Shown here: positions 27,510 through 37,754 of the stretch, in pieces | How positions within the stretch are numbered: position 1 is the first letter of the stretch | Layout: each line of letters begins with the position of its first letter | Source of the DNA: Pseudoxanthomonas jiangsuensis | GTDB lineage: Bacteria > Pseudomonadota > Gammaproteobacteria > Xanthomonadales > Xanthomonadaceae | Length of the DNA stretch: 64,000 nt | Direction of reading: 5' to 3' | Assembly (NCBI RefSeq): GCF_010093185.1 | Contig: NZ_PDWL01000007.1 | Coordinates: forward strand, 84,888-148,887 | The notes under the pieces: model-generated | What the model saw: only the letters and a program-made list of their open reading frames with translations | Databases searched by the model: none | Told to the model about the DNA's origin: nothing | Translations under genes and position numbers: made by a program

Positions 27510-28064
27510 ATGAGCCGACTGCGCATCTTCGACGAAAACGACCCGGGCCAGCCCCTGTTCGCCAGCACCGACGCGGCCGCCGTCGCCGCCGAGCTGGAGA
27601 AGATCGGGGTGACCTTCGAGCGCTGGCAGGCCAGCAAGCCGATCGAGCCGGGCGCCACGCCCGAGCAGGTCATCGAGGCCTATCGCGCCGACATCGACCG
27701 CCTGGTCGCCGAGCGCGGCTTCAAGACCGTGGACGTGGTCAGCATTGCCCCTGACAACCCCAACCGCGCCGAGATGCGCAGGAAGTTCCTGGACGAGCAC
27801 TTCCACAAGGAGGACGAGGTCCGCTTCTTCGTCGCCGGCTCGGGCCTGTTCACCCTGCACGTGGACGGCAAGGTCTACGAGATCGAGTGCGTCAAGGACG
27901 ACCTGATCGCGGTCCCCGACGGCACGAAGCACTGGTTCGACATGGGCGAGGAGCCCAGCTTCGTCGCCATCCGCTTCTTCACCGAGCCGGACGGCTGGGT
28001 CGGCCACTTCACCGGCACCGACATCGCGCAGAAGTTTCCTCGCTACGAACCCAAGGCCGCCTGA
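27510..28064 (+). CDS. mtnD: Acireductone dioxygenase
   Basis: 184 residues, cupin fold. Metal site: [15 protein letters not shown] gives H-x-H-x(3-4)-E, and a second His lies in [21 protein letters not shown]. With Fe2+ it forms the methionine precursor KMTB; with Ni2+ the off-pathway products, and sequence cannot tell which metal is used. GGTGAG lies nine bases upstream. A 118-base gap from mtnB includes a possible -10 (TAATCT, 27456-27461). Confidence 0.95.
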   Translation: MSRLRIFDENDPGQPLFASTDAAAVAAELEKIGVTFERWQASKPIEPGATPEQVIEAYRADIDRLVAERGFKTVDVVSIAPDNPNRAEMRRKFLDEHFHKEDEVRFFVAGSGLFTLHVDGKVYEIECVKDDLIAVPDGTKHWFDMGEEPSFVAIRFFTEPDGWVGHFTGTDIAQKFPRYEPKAA

Positions 28065-28141
28065 GCGCCGCCTGGACCTTCTGCGCCGCCCCTTCCCACG
28101 CCCCTCGTCCGCGAGGGGCGCTTCGTTTCCCGGACGCCCGC

Positions 28142-28840
28142 ATGACCCGCGCCATCCTCACCGACATCGAAGGCACCACCAGCAGCATCTCGTTCGTGCG
28201 CGACGTGCTCTTCCCGTACGCGCGCCGCGCCCTGCCCGGCTTCGTCCGCGAACACGGGCACGAGCCGCAGGTGCGGCAGTGGCTGGACCAGGTCGCGGTC
28301 GAGGCCGGCGGCCTGTGCCAGGACGAGATGATCGTCGAGACCCTGCAGGGCTGGATCGACCAGGACCGCAAGCACACCGCGCTCAAGGCGCTGCAGGGTC
28401 TGGTCTGGGAAGACGGCTACCGCAATGCCGACTTCACCGCACCGATCTATCCGGACGCGGCCCAGACCCTGCAGCGCTGGCATGCGCTCGGACTGCCGCT
28501 GTACGTGTATTCGTCCGGCTCGGTGCCGGCGCAGAAGCTGTTCTTCGGCCACAGCGACGCCGGCGACCTGACCGGACTGTTCTCCGGCTGGTTCGACACC
28601 GAAACCGGCGGCAAGCGCGAGGCCGCCAGCTACGAGCGCATCGCCGCGGCCATCGGCCTGAAGCCGCACGACCTGCTGTTCCTGTCCGACGTAGTCGAGG
28701 AACTGGACGCGGCCCGCGAGGCGGGCATGCGCACCGTGCTGGTGGACCGTCGCGAGGACTACCCGCAACCGCGCCAGGGCGACGCCGCCCACGGCCACAC
28801 CCGGGTCGCCAGCTTCCTGGACATCGAGCTGCCGCTGTAG
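28142..28840 (+). CDS. mtnC: Enolase-phosphatase E1
   Basis: 232 residues from ATG 28142. HAD superfamily: motif [12 protein letters not shown], motif II VYSSGSV, motif III Lys in [10 protein letters not shown], motif [14 protein letters not shown]. It enolises and dephosphorylates DK-MTP-1-P to acireductone, the substrate of MtnD encoded upstream. The 77-base gap contains a short stem (CCCCTCG TCC GCGAGGGG). Last gene of the salvage operon. Confidence 0.95.
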   Translation: MTRAILTDIEGTTSSISFVRDVLFPYARRALPGFVREHGHEPQVRQWLDQVAVEAGGLCQDEMIVETLQGWIDQDRKHTALKALQGLVWEDGYRNADFTAPIYPDAAQTLQRWHALGLPLYVYSSGSVPAQKLFFGHSDAGDLTGLFSGWFDTETGGKREAASYERIAAAIGLKPHDLLFLSDVVEELDAAREAGMRTVLVDRREDYPQPRQGDAAHGHTRVASFLDIELPL

Positions 28841-28895
28841 GCGGCATGCCGACTTGAGAATGCTTCGCGTTCGAACACCGTTTTCCGCGGCTGGC

Positions 28896-29013
28896 TAGAC
28901 TGCGCCCCACGTAACCGCCCGCCACCAAGCGAGCCAGTCACGCGATCCGCGCCAGCCAGCCTGCGCAAGCCAGCCCGGACTCCACGACGCCCCGCATGGG
29001 GCGTTTTGTTTTT
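28896..29013 (+). ncRNA. Candidate small RNA (or long 3' UTR) ending in a strong terminator
   Basis: A -10-like TAGACT (28896-28901) begins a stretch of about 105 bases without a plausible ORF, rich in repeated CCAGCC/AGCCAG, which ends in the intrinsic terminator at 28987-29013. The -35 region is weak. It may be an independent sRNA or just the end of the mtnBDC transcript. No known sRNA family is recognised. Confidence 0.3.
28987..29013 (+). terminator. Intrinsic terminator
   Basis: Perfect 7-bp stem ACGCCCC/GGGGCGT, loop GCAT, then TTTGTTTTT: a textbook rho-independent terminator for the mtn transcript or the candidate sRNA. Confidence 0.88.
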
Positions 29014-29023
29014 CAGCGAAGTG

Positions 29024-30634
29024 TCACTCGCCGGCATCCTCCAGGCGGTAGCCGATGCTCGCCCTCGCCTCGCCCTGCCAGCGGTCGAAGGCGCGGACCT
29101 CGACCGCGTGCTCGCCCGCCTCCAGCCCGGTCGGCAGGGCGCCGCGCCACAGGTGGGTCGAAGGCACGGCCTCGGGCGAACGGTCGTAGCCGCGCAGGGC
29201 CGGCGCCAGGTCGTCGGCGGCATTCTCCAGCAGCAGCCGCGGATCGGCGCGCTCGACCCGCCGCATCGGCTGCCACTCCCCCCCGTCGACCCGGTACTCG
29301 ACCCGAGTGTCGGCCTCGCCCATGAACACGTTGGCGTACACGCCCCAGGCCGGATAGGCGCCGCGGCGCAGCACCTTCGGCGCGTGCAGGGCCATGGCCG
29401 CGGTGAACGCCGGATCGTCCACGGGCGGGCGCGCCGGGCGCCAGGCCAGGGCGTAGCTGCCGTCCCCGTGCACCGTGAGCAGGGCGCTGCCGTTGGGCGT
29501 GCCGTCGCTCATGGTCGCATCGGGAATCCCCTGCGCATCCGCCGCGCCCGACCAGAACGCACCGCAGGCCGCGCCCACGTTGTATTCGTGCAGCGGCTGC
29601 GCGCCCTGCCAGCCGTCGACGGCGCCGTGCCGGTAATGCCGCTGGTTGTGGCTGTGGCCGCTGAGCAGCAGCAACCGCGGGCGGTCGCGCAAGAGGGCGA
29701 ACAGGCGCGCGCGGTCGGCGGCGCGGAAGGTCGGACGGCCGCCGGTGTCGAACAGCGGGATGTGCATGCCCAGCACCAGCAGGCGCTCGCGCGGCAGCTG
29801 CCGCAGGTAGTTCTCCAGGAACAGGAACTGGTCCTCGCGCAGCCCGCCGACGTAGCCCGGCGCCTGTCCCGGCTGCACCACCACGTCGTCCAGGAACACG
29901 AACGCGGCCGCGCCCTGCTCCAGCGCGTAGGTGTCCGGGCCGTAGCTCGCCTTCCAGGTGCGCAGGGAATCGCCATCGCCGGCCGCGTCCGGATCCAGGT
30001 CGTGGTTGCCCGGCACATGGAACCAGGGCACGCCCAGCTGGGCGGTGATCTCGTTGAGCCGCGGGTACAGGCCGACCTCGTCGTCGACCAGGTCGCCCAG
30101 GGTCACCCCCAGCGCCGCCCGCGGCCGGCCGAGCGGTTCGACGATGTCGCGCCGGTAGTAGTCGATGTCGCGCGCGTCCTTGACCTGGGTATCGGCGAAC
30201 AGCAGCACTTCAAACGCGGAAGGTGCCCTGCCGCGCCCGTCCGCCTGCAGACCGAAATCGGCGTGGACCCGCCCGTCGCCTTCCGCCTCGATCCGACGCC
30301 AGAACGCCGGCAGGCCGTCGGCGCCGGCGACGAAGCGGTATCCGGCCGGCTTGACCACGAAGACCGCATCGCCGGGCACCGCCGCGATCCGGTAGCGCCC
30401 CTGCGCATCGGTGCGGACCAGATCGCGGCCGTTGGACACCGCCACGCCCGCCAGGCCGGCCTCGCCCGTGCCACGGCCGGGACGCCCGTCGCGTTCGAGA
30501 TGGACGCTGCCGGCGACTTCGACTTCGGCCCCACCGCCTGCCGCCGGCGATGCGGCCGCAGGCACGGCGAGGGCGGCGAACGAGCCGATGCAGGCCAGCA
30601 GGAACGACCACGGCAAGGTTCTGGACATGCGCAT
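29024..30634 (-). CDS. Exported calcineurin-like metallophosphoesterase with MetallophosN and MetallophosC domains
   Basis: 536 residues from ATG 30634 (a second ATG at 30628 is equally possible). Signal peptide with LPWSFLLACIGSFAALAVPA, then an N-terminal beta-sandwich/carboxypeptidase-regulatory-like domain (about 40-110; GLAGVAVSNGRDLVRTDAQG), the metallophosphoesterase core (about 128-345) and a C-terminal beta domain (about 375-530). Dimetal motifs: LFADTQ (D-x-Q variant of D-x-H), GDLVDD, PGNHDLD, and SGHSHNQ. The usual first-motif His is Gln, as in this three-domain subfamily. Probable periplasmic phosphodiesterase of unknown substrate. Confidence 0.88.
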   Translation of the reverse strand: MRMSRTLPWSFLLACIGSFAALAVPAAASPAAGGGAEVEVAGSVHLERDGRPGRGTGEAGLAGVAVSNGRDLVRTDAQGRYRIAAVPGDAVFVVKPAGYRFVAGADGLPAFWRRIEAEGDGRVHADFGLQADGRGRAPSAFEVLLFADTQVKDARDIDYYRRDIVEPLGRPRAALGVTLGDLVDDEVGLYPRLNEITAQLGVPWFHVPGNHDLDPDAAGDGDSLRTWKASYGPDTYALEQGAAAFVFLDDVVVQPGQAPGYVGGLREDQFLFLENYLRQLPRERLLVLGMHIPLFDTGGRPTFRAADRARLFALLRDRPRLLLLSGHSHNQRHYRHGAVDGWQGAQPLHEYNVGAACGAFWSGAADAQGIPDATMSDGTPNGSALLTVHGDGSYALAWRPARPPVDDPAFTAAMALHAPKVLRRGAYPAWGVYANVFMGEADTRVEYRVDGGEWQPMRRVERADPRLLLENAADDLAPALRGYDRSPEAVPSTHLWRGALPTGLEAGEHAVEVRAFDRWQGEARASIGYRLEDAGE

Positions 30635-30732
30635 GCACCGGCGGAGATCCGGCGATTCTAGGCCCTCCGGAAAAATTTCCGCCGGAATCCTTGCCCAGGA
30701 CCGCGCCGATCCAGTATGATTCGCGCCCTTGT

Positions 30733-30811
<79 letters not shown>

Positions 30812-30830
30812 GATCCATCGCGGTACGCAG

Positions 30831-30851
30831 ACCGGCCTCGCGCCGGTTTTT
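30831..30851 (+). terminator. Intrinsic terminator after tRNA-Pro
   Basis: Stem ACCGG/CCGGT around CCTCGCG, followed by TTTTTG, 22 bases beyond the tRNA 3' end. Confidence 0.8.
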
Positions 30852-30913
30852 GCTTTCAGGGCTTCCCTTCGTTCGCCCCGGATGCGCGCCCGCCCCGCCG
30901 CAGGCCACCCACC

Positions 30914-32164
30914 GTGCACGCTTCCCCTACCGCCAACGACGCCAGGCTCCCGGGCCGGGCGCTGGTGCTGGCCGGCATCCTGCTGGCCGCCGTCAACCTG
31001 CGCACCGCGGTCACCTCGCTGACGCCTTTGCTGGACGTGCTCGGCCGCGAGTTCGGTTTCGGCCCCACCCTGGCCGGGCTGCTGGGCATGGTCCCCACCG
31101 CCGCCTTCGCCGTGGCCGGCGTGGGCACGCCGCGGCTGGCCCATCGCCTGGGCCTCGAGCGCACCGCGGTGCTGGCGATGGCGCTGGCCGCCACCGGCCT
31201 GCTGTGGCGCTCGCTGAGCGGCGGCACCGGCGGCCTGCTGGCCGCCTCGGCGGTGGCGCTGGCCGGCATGGGCATCGGCAACGTGATCCTGCCGCCGCTG
31301 GTGAAGCGCTACTTCCCGGACCGGATCGGCACGGTCAGCTCGCTGTACATCACCGTGCTGCAGGTCGGCACCATCCTGCCGGCGTTGCTGGCGGTGCCGC
31401 TGGCCGACGCCGCCGGCTGGCGGGTGTCGATGGGCGCGTGGACCCTGCTGGCGCTGGCCGCCCTGCTGCCCTGGCTGGGCGTGCTGCGGATCGAGCGCCG
31501 CGGCGGCAACGCGCTGGCGCAGCTGCACGACCGCGCGGTGGCGCCGGGCGACGAGGCGCCCGAGCTGGCGGCGCCGCCGGCCCGCGGCCGGGTCTGGACC
31601 ACCGGCCTGGGCTGGGGCATGGCGGTGATGTTCGGCATGACCTCGCTGGTCACCTACGCCATGTTCACCTGGCTGCCCAAGCTGATGGTGGAAGCCGGCG
31701 CCAGCCCCGCCTTCGGCGGCACGATGCTGGCGCTGTTCTCGGCGCTGGGCCTGGTCGGCGCGCTGGCGATGCCCTCGCTGGCCGCGCGCATGCGCAATCC
31801 CCTGCCGATCGCCTTGCTCTGCGCGGCCTGCCACCTGTCGGCGTTCGCCGGCCTTTTGTGGGCGCCGATGGCCGCGCCCTGGCTGTGGGTCGCGCTGCTG
31901 GGCATGGGCCCGAGCACGTTCCCGCTGGCCCTGACCCTGGTCAATCTGCGCACCCGCACCCCCGCCGGCTCGGCCGCGCTGTCGGGCTTCGCCCAGGGCG
32001 TGGGCTACGCGCTCAGCTGCCTGGGGCCTTTGCTGTTCGGCTGGCTGCATGAGCGCAGCCACGGCTGGGGCCTGCCGTTCGCATTCCTGGCGGCGTGCGT
32101 GGGGCTGATGGTGGCCGGCGCCTGGCTGGCCTGCCGGCCGGGATTCCTCGAGGAACGCTGGTAG
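30914..32164 (+). CDS. MFS transporter, CynX/NimT (cyanate permease) family
   Basis: 416 residues with GTG start and 12 predicted membrane segments. VNLRTAVTSLTPLLDVLGREFG at the N-terminus is the family signature of CynX/NimT, and the MFS loop motif appears as GTPRLAHRLGLERT. Family members include cyanate and 2-nitroimidazole transporters; many genomic copies have unknown substrates. No cynS or cynT gene is adjacent, so a cyanate role is unsupported. It converges on proA with only a three-base gap between stop codons. Confidence 0.88.
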   Translation: MHASPTANDARLPGRALVLAGILLAAVNLRTAVTSLTPLLDVLGREFGFGPTLAGLLGMVPTAAFAVAGVGTPRLAHRLGLERTAVLAMALAATGLLWRSLSGGTGGLLAASAVALAGMGIGNVILPPLVKRYFPDRIGTVSSLYITVLQVGTILPALLAVPLADAAGWRVSMGAWTLLALAALLPWLGVLRIERRGGNALAQLHDRAVAPGDEAPELAAPPARGRVWTTGLGWGMAVMFGMTSLVTYAMFTWLPKLMVEAGASPAFGGTMLALFSALGLVGALAMPSLAARMRNPLPIALLCAACHLSAFAGLLWAPMAAPWLWVALLGMGPSTFPLALTLVNLRTRTPAGSAALSGFAQGVGYALSCLGPLLFGWLHERSHGWGLPFAFLAACVGLMVAGAWLACRPGFLEERW

Positions 32165-32167
32165 CCT

Positions 32168-33433
32168 TCAGAGCAGGTCGGGGTGCCGCACCTGGCCCTC
32201 GCCGCGGACCACGAAGCGCTCCACCGTCAGCGCGTCCAGGCCCATCGGGCCATAGGAATGCAGGCGGGTGGTGGAGATCCCGATCTCCGCGCCCAGGCCC
32301 AGCTCGCCGCCGTCGGAGAAGCGCGAGGAGGCGTTGACCATCACCACCGCCGAGCGCAGGGCGTGGACGAAGCGCGCGGCATGCGCCGGGTCGCTGGTCG
32401 CGATCACCTCGGTATGGTCGGAGGTGTAACGCTGGACGTGGGCGATGGCCTGCTCCAGGTCGTCGACCACGGCCACGGCCAGGATCAGGTCCAGGTATTC
32501 GGCGGCGTAGTCCTCTTCCGTCGCCGGCGCCATGTCGGCCACGATCGCGCGGCTGCGCGCGTCGCCGCGCAGTTCCACCCCGCGCGCGCGCAGCGCCTGG
32601 GCGGCCTTCGGCAGGAACTGCGCGGCCACCTCGGCGTGCACGAGCAGGGTCTCCAGCGAATTGCAGGCCGCCGGCCGCGAGATCTTGCCGTCGATCAGCA
32701 GGTCCAGCGCCAGGTCCAGGTCGGCCGGCGCGTCCACGTACTGGTGGCACACGCCCTTGTAGTGCTTGATCACCGGCACCCGCGCGTGCTCGGCCACGAA
32801 CCGGATCAGGCCCTCGCCGCCGCGCGGGATCGCCAGGTCGACGATCTCGTTGAGCTGGACCAGCTCCAGAATCGTCTCCCGGCGCAGGTCCTCGACCAGG
32901 GTCACCACCGCCTCGGGCAGGCCTGCCTCGCGCAAGGCGCGCTTGAGCGAGGCGGCGATCGCGGTGTTGGAATGGATCGCCTCCGAGCCGCCGCGCAGGA
33001 TCACCGCGTTGCCAGCCTTCAGGCACAGCGCGGCGGCGTCGGCGGTCACGTTCGGGCGGGCCTCGTAGACCATCGCGATCACCCCCAGCGGCACCCGCAC
33101 GCGCTCGACGTGGATGCCGTTGGGGCGGTCGTAGGCGCGGGTGACCTGGCCGACCGGATCGGGCAGGTCGGCGACCTCGCGCAGGGCGTCGGCCACCCCG
33201 CGCAGGCGCTTGGGATCCAGGCGCAGGCGGTCGAGCATCGCGCTGCCCGTGCCCTTGGCCGCGGCGGCCTCGATGTCGCGCGCGTTGGCGGCCAGGATCG
33301 CTTCGGCGTCGTCCTCCAGCGCCTGGGCCATCGCCCGCAGCAAGGCGTCCTTGGCGGCGGTGGGCAGCTGGGCGATGGCCAGAGCGGCCTCGCGCGCCTG
33401 CAGTGCCTGGGTCCTGATGTCGCTTGCGGCCAT
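32168..33433 (-). CDS. proA: Gamma-glutamyl phosphate reductase
   Basis: 421 residues (E. coli 417). ATG 33433 follows AAGAGGAAAA. Aldehyde-dehydrogenase fold: NADPH site [16 protein letters not shown], catalytic Cys in [11 protein letters not shown]. It reduces glutamyl-5-phosphate to the semialdehyde, second step of proline synthesis. It lies 38 bases downstream of proB and is the last gene of the long arg-pro cluster. Confidence 0.96.
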   Translation of the reverse strand: MAASDIRTQALQAREAALAIAQLPTAAKDALLRAMAQALEDDAEAILAANARDIEAAAAKGTGSAMLDRLRLDPKRLRGVADALREVADLPDPVGQVTRAYDRPNGIHVERVRVPLGVIAMVYEARPNVTADAAALCLKAGNAVILRGGSEAIHSNTAIAASLKRALREAGLPEAVVTLVEDLRRETILELVQLNEIVDLAIPRGGEGLIRFVAEHARVPVIKHYKGVCHQYVDAPADLDLALDLLIDGKISRPAACNSLETLLVHAEVAAQFLPKAAQALRARGVELRGDARSRAIVADMAPATEEDYAAEYLDLILAVAVVDDLEQAIAHVQRYTSDHTEVIATSDPAHAARFVHALRSAVVMVNASSRFSDGGELGLGAEIGISTTRLHSYGPMGLDALTVERFVVRGEGQVRHPDLL

Positions 33434-33471
33434 GCGGTTTTCCTCTTGGCCCGGTGCGGGCCGGGGTTGGA

Positions 33472-34611
33472 TCACAACAGCACCAGGTCGTCGCGGTGGA
33501 TGACGTTGCCGCCGTAGTTGTAGCCCAGGACGGACTCGATGTCGCGCGAGTGGCGGCGCGCCAGCCGGCGCACGTCCACCGCCGAGTACTGGCTGATGCC
33601 GCGGGCGATCCGGCGCTCGCCGTCGGCTTCGCGCAGCACCACCTCGACCATGTCGCCGCGGCGGAAGTCGCCCTCGGCGCCGAGCACGCCGCCCGGCAGC
33701 AGCGAGGCGCCCTTGTCCGCCAGCGCCGCGGCGGCGCCGGCATCGACCACGATCGCGCCCGGTTCCACCGGCGCGTGCCGCAGCCAGTACTTGCGGGCGG
33801 CAATGCGGGTGCTGGCGGCGCGGATCCGGGTGCCTTCCAGGCGGTCGTGGGCCAGGTCGCGCAGGACGTCGGCGCGGCGGCCGTTGAACAGCACGGTGTC
33901 GATCCCGGCGGCGCCGGCCTTGGCCGCGGCCTCCAGCTTGGTGCGCATGCCGCCGGTGCCCACCGCGCTGCCCTGGCCGCCGGCCATGGCGAACACCGCC
34001 GGGGTCAGCTCGGCGACCTCGGCGATCCGCTTCGCGTCCGGGTGGGTGCGCGGGTTGGCCTCGTACAGGCCGTCGATGTCGGTGGCGATGAACAGCACGT
34101 CGGCGTCGATCAGGGCGGCGACGATCGCGGCGAGGTTGTCGTTGTCGCCGAGCTTGAGCTCGTCCACCGAGACGGTGTCGTTCTCGTTGACCACCGGCAA
34201 AGCGCCCAGGGCCAGCAGCTCGTTGAGGGTGGCGCGGGCGTTGAGGTAGCGGCGGCGGTTGCGCAGGTCGTCGTGGGTCAGCAGGACCTGCGCGACCGGG
34301 CGCTCGAAGAAGCGCTGCCACAACCCGATCAGCTGCGCCTGTCCGAGCGCGGCCAGGGCCTGGCGCGCGGCCATCGCGGCGCCGGCCTCCTCGGCCTTGG
34401 GCAGGATCGCGCGGCCGGCCGCGACCGCGCCGGAAGACACGATCACCACCTCGCGCCCGGCCGCAAGCGCCGAGGACACGAACTGGGCCAGGCCCAGGGC
34501 GAAGCGCGGCGACAGCCCGCCGCCGTCGGCCGCCAGCAGGCTGCTGCCGACCTTGAGCACCGCCCGGCGCCAGGCCGGCAGCACCACCGTCCGCGTATCC
34601 GCCGCGCTCAT
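33472..34611 (-). CDS. proB: Glutamate 5-kinase
   Basis: 379 residues from ATG 34611, slightly longer than E. coli (367). Amino-acid-kinase domain (about 15-265; [46 protein letters not shown]) and a C-terminal PUA domain (about 285-370). It phosphorylates glutamate to start proline synthesis; family members are feedback-inhibited by proline through the kinase domain. Thirteen bases separate it from yciI. Confidence 0.96.
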   Translation of the reverse strand: MSAADTRTVVLPAWRRAVLKVGSSLLAADGGGLSPRFALGLAQFVSSALAAGREVVIVSSGAVAAGRAILPKAEEAGAAMAARQALAALGQAQLIGLWQRFFERPVAQVLLTHDDLRNRRRYLNARATLNELLALGALPVVNENDTVSVDELKLGDNDNLAAIVAALIDADVLFIATDIDGLYEANPRTHPDAKRIAEVAELTPAVFAMAGGQGSAVGTGGMRTKLEAAAKAGAAGIDTVLFNGRRADVLRDLAHDRLEGTRIRAASTRIAARKYWLRHAPVEPGAIVVDAGAAAALADKGASLLPGGVLGAEGDFRRGDMVEVVLREADGERRIARGISQYSAVDVRRLARRHSRDIESVLGYNYGGNVIHRDDLVLL

Positions 34612-34624
34612 GCCTGCCGGGTCC

Positions 34625-34891
34625 TCATCGTGCGTTCCATTCGTGGACCGTGAGGTCCGAGCTGGCGGTGAGCGCCAGCGGATCGGTGGCCACCAGCGCC
34701 TGCGCCTCGGCCAGGCTGGCGATGCCGTGCAGCACGTAGGCGCCACCGCTGCGATCGCTGAAGCCGCCGGTCAGCACCAGCAGGCCGCGGGCGCGCAGCT
34801 CGTCGAGCCAGGCCAGGTGCGGGGCGATGGCGGCTTCGTCGAAACCGGGTTTGCGGATGGCGAGGACGAGGTAGTGCGGCATGGATTTCAT
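34625..34891 (-). CDS. YciI-like protein
   Basis: 88 residues from ATG 34891, which overlaps the argH stop as ATGA; an internal ATG at 34882 (85 residues) is an alternative. The fold family is the ferredoxin-like YCII domain ([32 protein letters not shown], then DPLALTA). The YCII His-Asp pair is partly kept. Biochemical role unknown; position between argH and proB, with coupled translation, suggests a role or at least co-expression in arginine/proline synthesis. Confidence 0.82.
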   Translation of the reverse strand: MKSMPHYLVLAIRKPGFDEAAIAPHLAWLDELRARGLLVLTGGFSDRSGGAYVLHGIASLAEAQALVATDPLALTASSDLTVHEWNAR

Positions 34892-36183
34892 CCCAAGGCA
34901 TTCCAACGCGCCTGCAACGCCTCCAGGCGCAGGTCGGCCGCCGATCCCGGCGACACCCGCGCGGCCAGGCTGCCTTCCGGCGTCCTGCCCTGCCCGGCCG
35001 TGTCGGCGCTGGCCGCGGCGGCCTTGTAGGCCTCGCGGAACGGGACGCCGGCCACCGCGGCCTCGACCGCGACGTCGGTGGCGTACATGCCCGAGTCGAT
35101 CGCCGCGCGCAGCTTTTCCTCGCGCCACTCCAGGTTGGCCAGCAGGGCCGGCAGCAGTTCCAATGCCGCCAGGCCGCGGCCGAAGCCGTGGAAGATCGCG
35201 CCCTTGGACGCCTGCAGGTCGCGGTGGTAGCCGGATGGCAGCGACAGCAGCTGCTCGATCTCGGTGCGCGCTGCCGCCACGCTGGCGTGCGTGGCGCGCA
35301 TCAGCTCGATCACGTCGGGATTGCGCTTGTTGGGCATGATCGAGCTGCCGGTGGTGTACTGCGCCGGCAACGCGACGAAGCCGAACTCGGCGCTGGTGAA
35401 CAGCGACAGGTCCCAGGCGATCCGGCGCAGGTCCAGGGTGGCGCTGCCCAGTGCCTCCAGCGCGGCCAGCTCGAACTTGCCGCGCGAGAGCTGGGCGTAG
35501 ATCGGCGAGACCTGCATCCGGGCGAAGTCCAGCGCGGCGGTGGTGTGCTCGCGGTCCAGCTTGAGGTTCACGCCGTAGCCGGCGGCGGTGCCCAGCGGGT
35601 TGGCGTCCACCAGCTTCAGCGTGTCGGCAGCGCGCACCGCGTCGTCGATGAAGGCCTCGGCCCAGCCGGCCCACCACATCCCCGCCGAGGAAACCACGGC
35701 GCGCTGGATGTGGGTGTAGCCGGGCACCGGCAGGCCCCGCTCGGCCGCGGCGCGGTCCAGCGCGACCCGGGCGACCTCGCGCGAGAGCGCCGCCACGCGC
35801 GCCAGCTTCTCCTTCAGCCACAGCCTCGTGGCGACCAGGATCTGGTCGTTGCGGCTGCGACCGGTGTGGATCTTGCGGCCGGCATCGCCCAGGCGCTGGG
35901 TCAGCCGCGCCTCGATCGCCGAGTGGCCGTCCTCGTAGCCTTCGTCCAGGACGAAGGCGCCGGAGCGGAAGTCGTCGGCCAGGATGTCCAGCTCGCGCGA
36001 CAGGCCGTCCAGTTCGCCCTGGCTGAGGATGCCGATCCTCTGCAGGCCCTGCGCGTGCGCCTTGCTGGCGGCGATGTCGTACAGGAAGAACTCGCGGTCC
36101 AGGATCACGTCGTCGCCGGCGAGGAAGCGCTGGATCTGCGCGTCCACCGCCACGCCAGGCTTTTGCCACAACAGGTCAGCCAT
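34888..36183 (-). CDS. argH: Argininosuccinate lyase
   Basis: 431 residues from ATG 36183, overlapping argC by eight bases. Fumarase/aspartase superfamily: [12 protein letters not shown] signature loop, TGRSRNDQ, and [12 protein letters not shown] with the catalytic His. It splits argininosuccinate to arginine and fumarate. The sequence is shorter than E. coli ArgH (457) and lies between argC and yciI, as in Xanthomonas-type clusters. Confidence 0.95.
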   Translation of the reverse strand: MADLLWQKPGVAVDAQIQRFLAGDDVILDREFFLYDIAASKAHAQGLQRIGILSQGELDGLSRELDILADDFRSGAFVLDEGYEDGHSAIEARLTQRLGDAGRKIHTGRSRNDQILVATRLWLKEKLARVAALSREVARVALDRAAAERGLPVPGYTHIQRAVVSSAGMWWAGWAEAFIDDAVRAADTLKLVDANPLGTAAGYGVNLKLDREHTTAALDFARMQVSPIYAQLSRGKFELAALEALGSATLDLRRIAWDLSLFTSAEFGFVALPAQYTTGSSIMPNKRNPDVIELMRATHASVAAARTEIEQLLSLPSGYHRDLQASKGAIFHGFGRGLAALELLPALLANLEWREEKLRAAIDSGMYATDVAVEAAVAGVPFREAYKAAAASADTAGQGRTPEGSLAARVSPGSAADLRLEALQARWNALG

Positions 36184-37147
36184 TGGTCTGGTTCTCCTCG
36201 ACCGGGATGCCGGCCAGCTCGGGCAGGCCAAGCGCGATGTTGATGTTCTGCAGGGCCTGGGTGGCCGCGCCCTTGAGCAGGTTGTCGACGGTGGCCACCA
36301 CCACCACGCGCTTGCCGCCCGGGGCCACGGTGAAGCCGCCGATCTCGACCCCGTGGCGGCCGGCGATACGGCTCACCCACGGCGCCTGCTCGACCACGTC
36401 CACCAGCGGCTCGCCGGCGTAGCGCTGCTCGTAGCGGGCGCGGATCCAGTCGGCCTTCAGCGGCTCGTTCAGCCACAGGTTGGCGGTCAGGGTGATGCCG
36501 CGGAAATGCGGAGCCACGTGCGGCATGAACTCCACCGGCACCTGCAGCTGGGCCGAGACCTCGCGCTCGTGCATGTGGTCGGCGAGCGCGTACGGCATCA
36601 GGTTGTCGCGCAGCAGCTCGACGTTGTTCTTGTCCGAGGGCGTGGTCCCGGCGCCGGAATAGCCGGACACGCCGAAGCACTGCGGCGGCCCGGCCAGGTA
36701 TTCGAGCAGGGGCCAGATCGCCAGCTGCATGGCGGTGGCGTAGCAGCCGGGATTGCTGATCCGCTTCTGGCCGGCGTAGCGGCCGCGGGTGATCTCCGGC
36801 AGGCCGTAGTACCAGCCCGGGTCGAAGCGGTAGTCGGCCGACAGGTCCACGATCAACGTGCCGGGCCGGGCCGCGTCGATCGCCTCGACATACGGCGCGG
36901 CCTTGCCGTTGGGCAGGGCCAGCACTACCACGTCGGCGCCGGCGGCGGCCACCGCCGCCGGGTCGAGGCTGGCGTAGCGCAGCTCGCCGGCGTAGGCGTC
37001 GCTGTGGTCGGCCACGCGCTGGCCGTCCAGCTCGCGCGAGGAGACGAAGGCCAGCTCCAGCTCCGGGTGGCCGGCGATCAGCCGGATCAGCTCGGCGCCG
37101 GTGTGTCCACGGGCACCGACGATACCGATGGTGTATTTCCTGCTCAT
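36176..37147 (-). CDS. argC: N-acetyl-gamma-glutamyl-phosphate reductase
   Basis: 323 residues from ATG 37147 (ATGA overlap with the GNAT gene). NADPH-binding [20 protein letters not shown], catalytic Cys in [14 protein letters not shown], and His in HEREVSAQL. Third step of acetylated arginine synthesis, acting on the product of the ArgB kinase domain. Confidence 0.95.
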   Translation of the reverse strand: MSRKYTIGIVGARGHTGAELIRLIAGHPELELAFVSSRELDGQRVADHSDAYAGELRYASLDPAAVAAAGADVVVLALPNGKAAPYVEAIDAARPGTLIVDLSADYRFDPGWYYGLPEITRGRYAGQKRISNPGCYATAMQLAIWPLLEYLAGPPQCFGVSGYSGAGTTPSDKNNVELLRDNLMPYALADHMHEREVSAQLQVPVEFMPHVAPHFRGITLTANLWLNEPLKADWIRARYEQRYAGEPLVDVVEQAPWVSRIAGRHGVEIGGFTVAPGGKRVVVVATVDNLLKGAATQALQNINIALGLPELAGIPVEENQTNG

Positions 37148-37752
37148 GCGTTGGCTTCCAGGCGGAATTCCAGGTGCCGGCGCACCGCCGGCCATTCCGT
37201 GTCGATGATGGAGAACACGACGGTGTCGCGCAGCGACCCGTCGGCGTGGCGCTTGCAGTTGCGCAGCACCCCGTCCTGCTTCGCCCCCAGGCGCGCGATC
37301 GCCGCCCGCGAGGCATGGTTGAACCAGCTGGTCTCGAAGAACACGCTGGCGCAGCCCAGGGCCTCGAAGGCGTGGGCCAGCAGCATCCGCTTGCACTCGG
37401 TGTTGACCCCGGTGCGCTGCACCGCCGGCGCGTACCAGGTGTAGCCGATGCCCAGCCGCGGCACCTCGGGCTCGAGCCCGTAAAAGCGGGTGGTGCCCAC
37501 GATCGCACCGGCCGCATCGCGGACCGCGAACGCCAGCACCCGGCCCTGCGCCTGCGCTTCCAGCACGCCGTCGACATAGGCCGCCACCTGCCCCGGCGCC
37601 GGCACGTTGGTGTACCAGAGCCGGTCCAGGCCGCTGCCTTCCACCACCGCACGCAGGCCGTCGGCATGCGCCGCCTGCAAGGGCTCGAGCGTGGCGTGGC
37701 GGCCGGCCAGGGTCGGCACCTGGCGCCAGGCTGCGGCGGAAGCGGCGCCCAT
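37144..37752 (-). CDS. GNAT-family N-acetyltransferase inside the arginine operon
   Basis: 202 residues. RimJ/RimL-type acetyltransferase: [12 protein letters not shown] at the start, [22 protein letters not shown], then the acetyl-CoA loop region [18 protein letters not shown] and [20 protein letters not shown]. It lies between argB and argC with a four-base overlap to argC and three bases from argB, so it is fully embedded. NAGS activity is already provided by ArgB, so the substrate is something else, possibly a protein N-terminus or small amine; unknown. Confidence 0.87.
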   Translation of the reverse strand: MGAASAAAWRQVPTLAGRHATLEPLQAAHADGLRAVVEGSGLDRLWYTNVPAPGQVAAYVDGVLEAQAQGRVLAFAVRDAAGAIVGTTRFYGLEPEVPRLGIGYTWYAPAVQRTGVNTECKRMLLAHAFEALGCASVFFETSWFNHASRAAIARLGAKQDGVLRNCKRHADGSLRDTVVFSIIDTEWPAVRRHLEFRLEANA

Positions 37753-37754
37753 CC

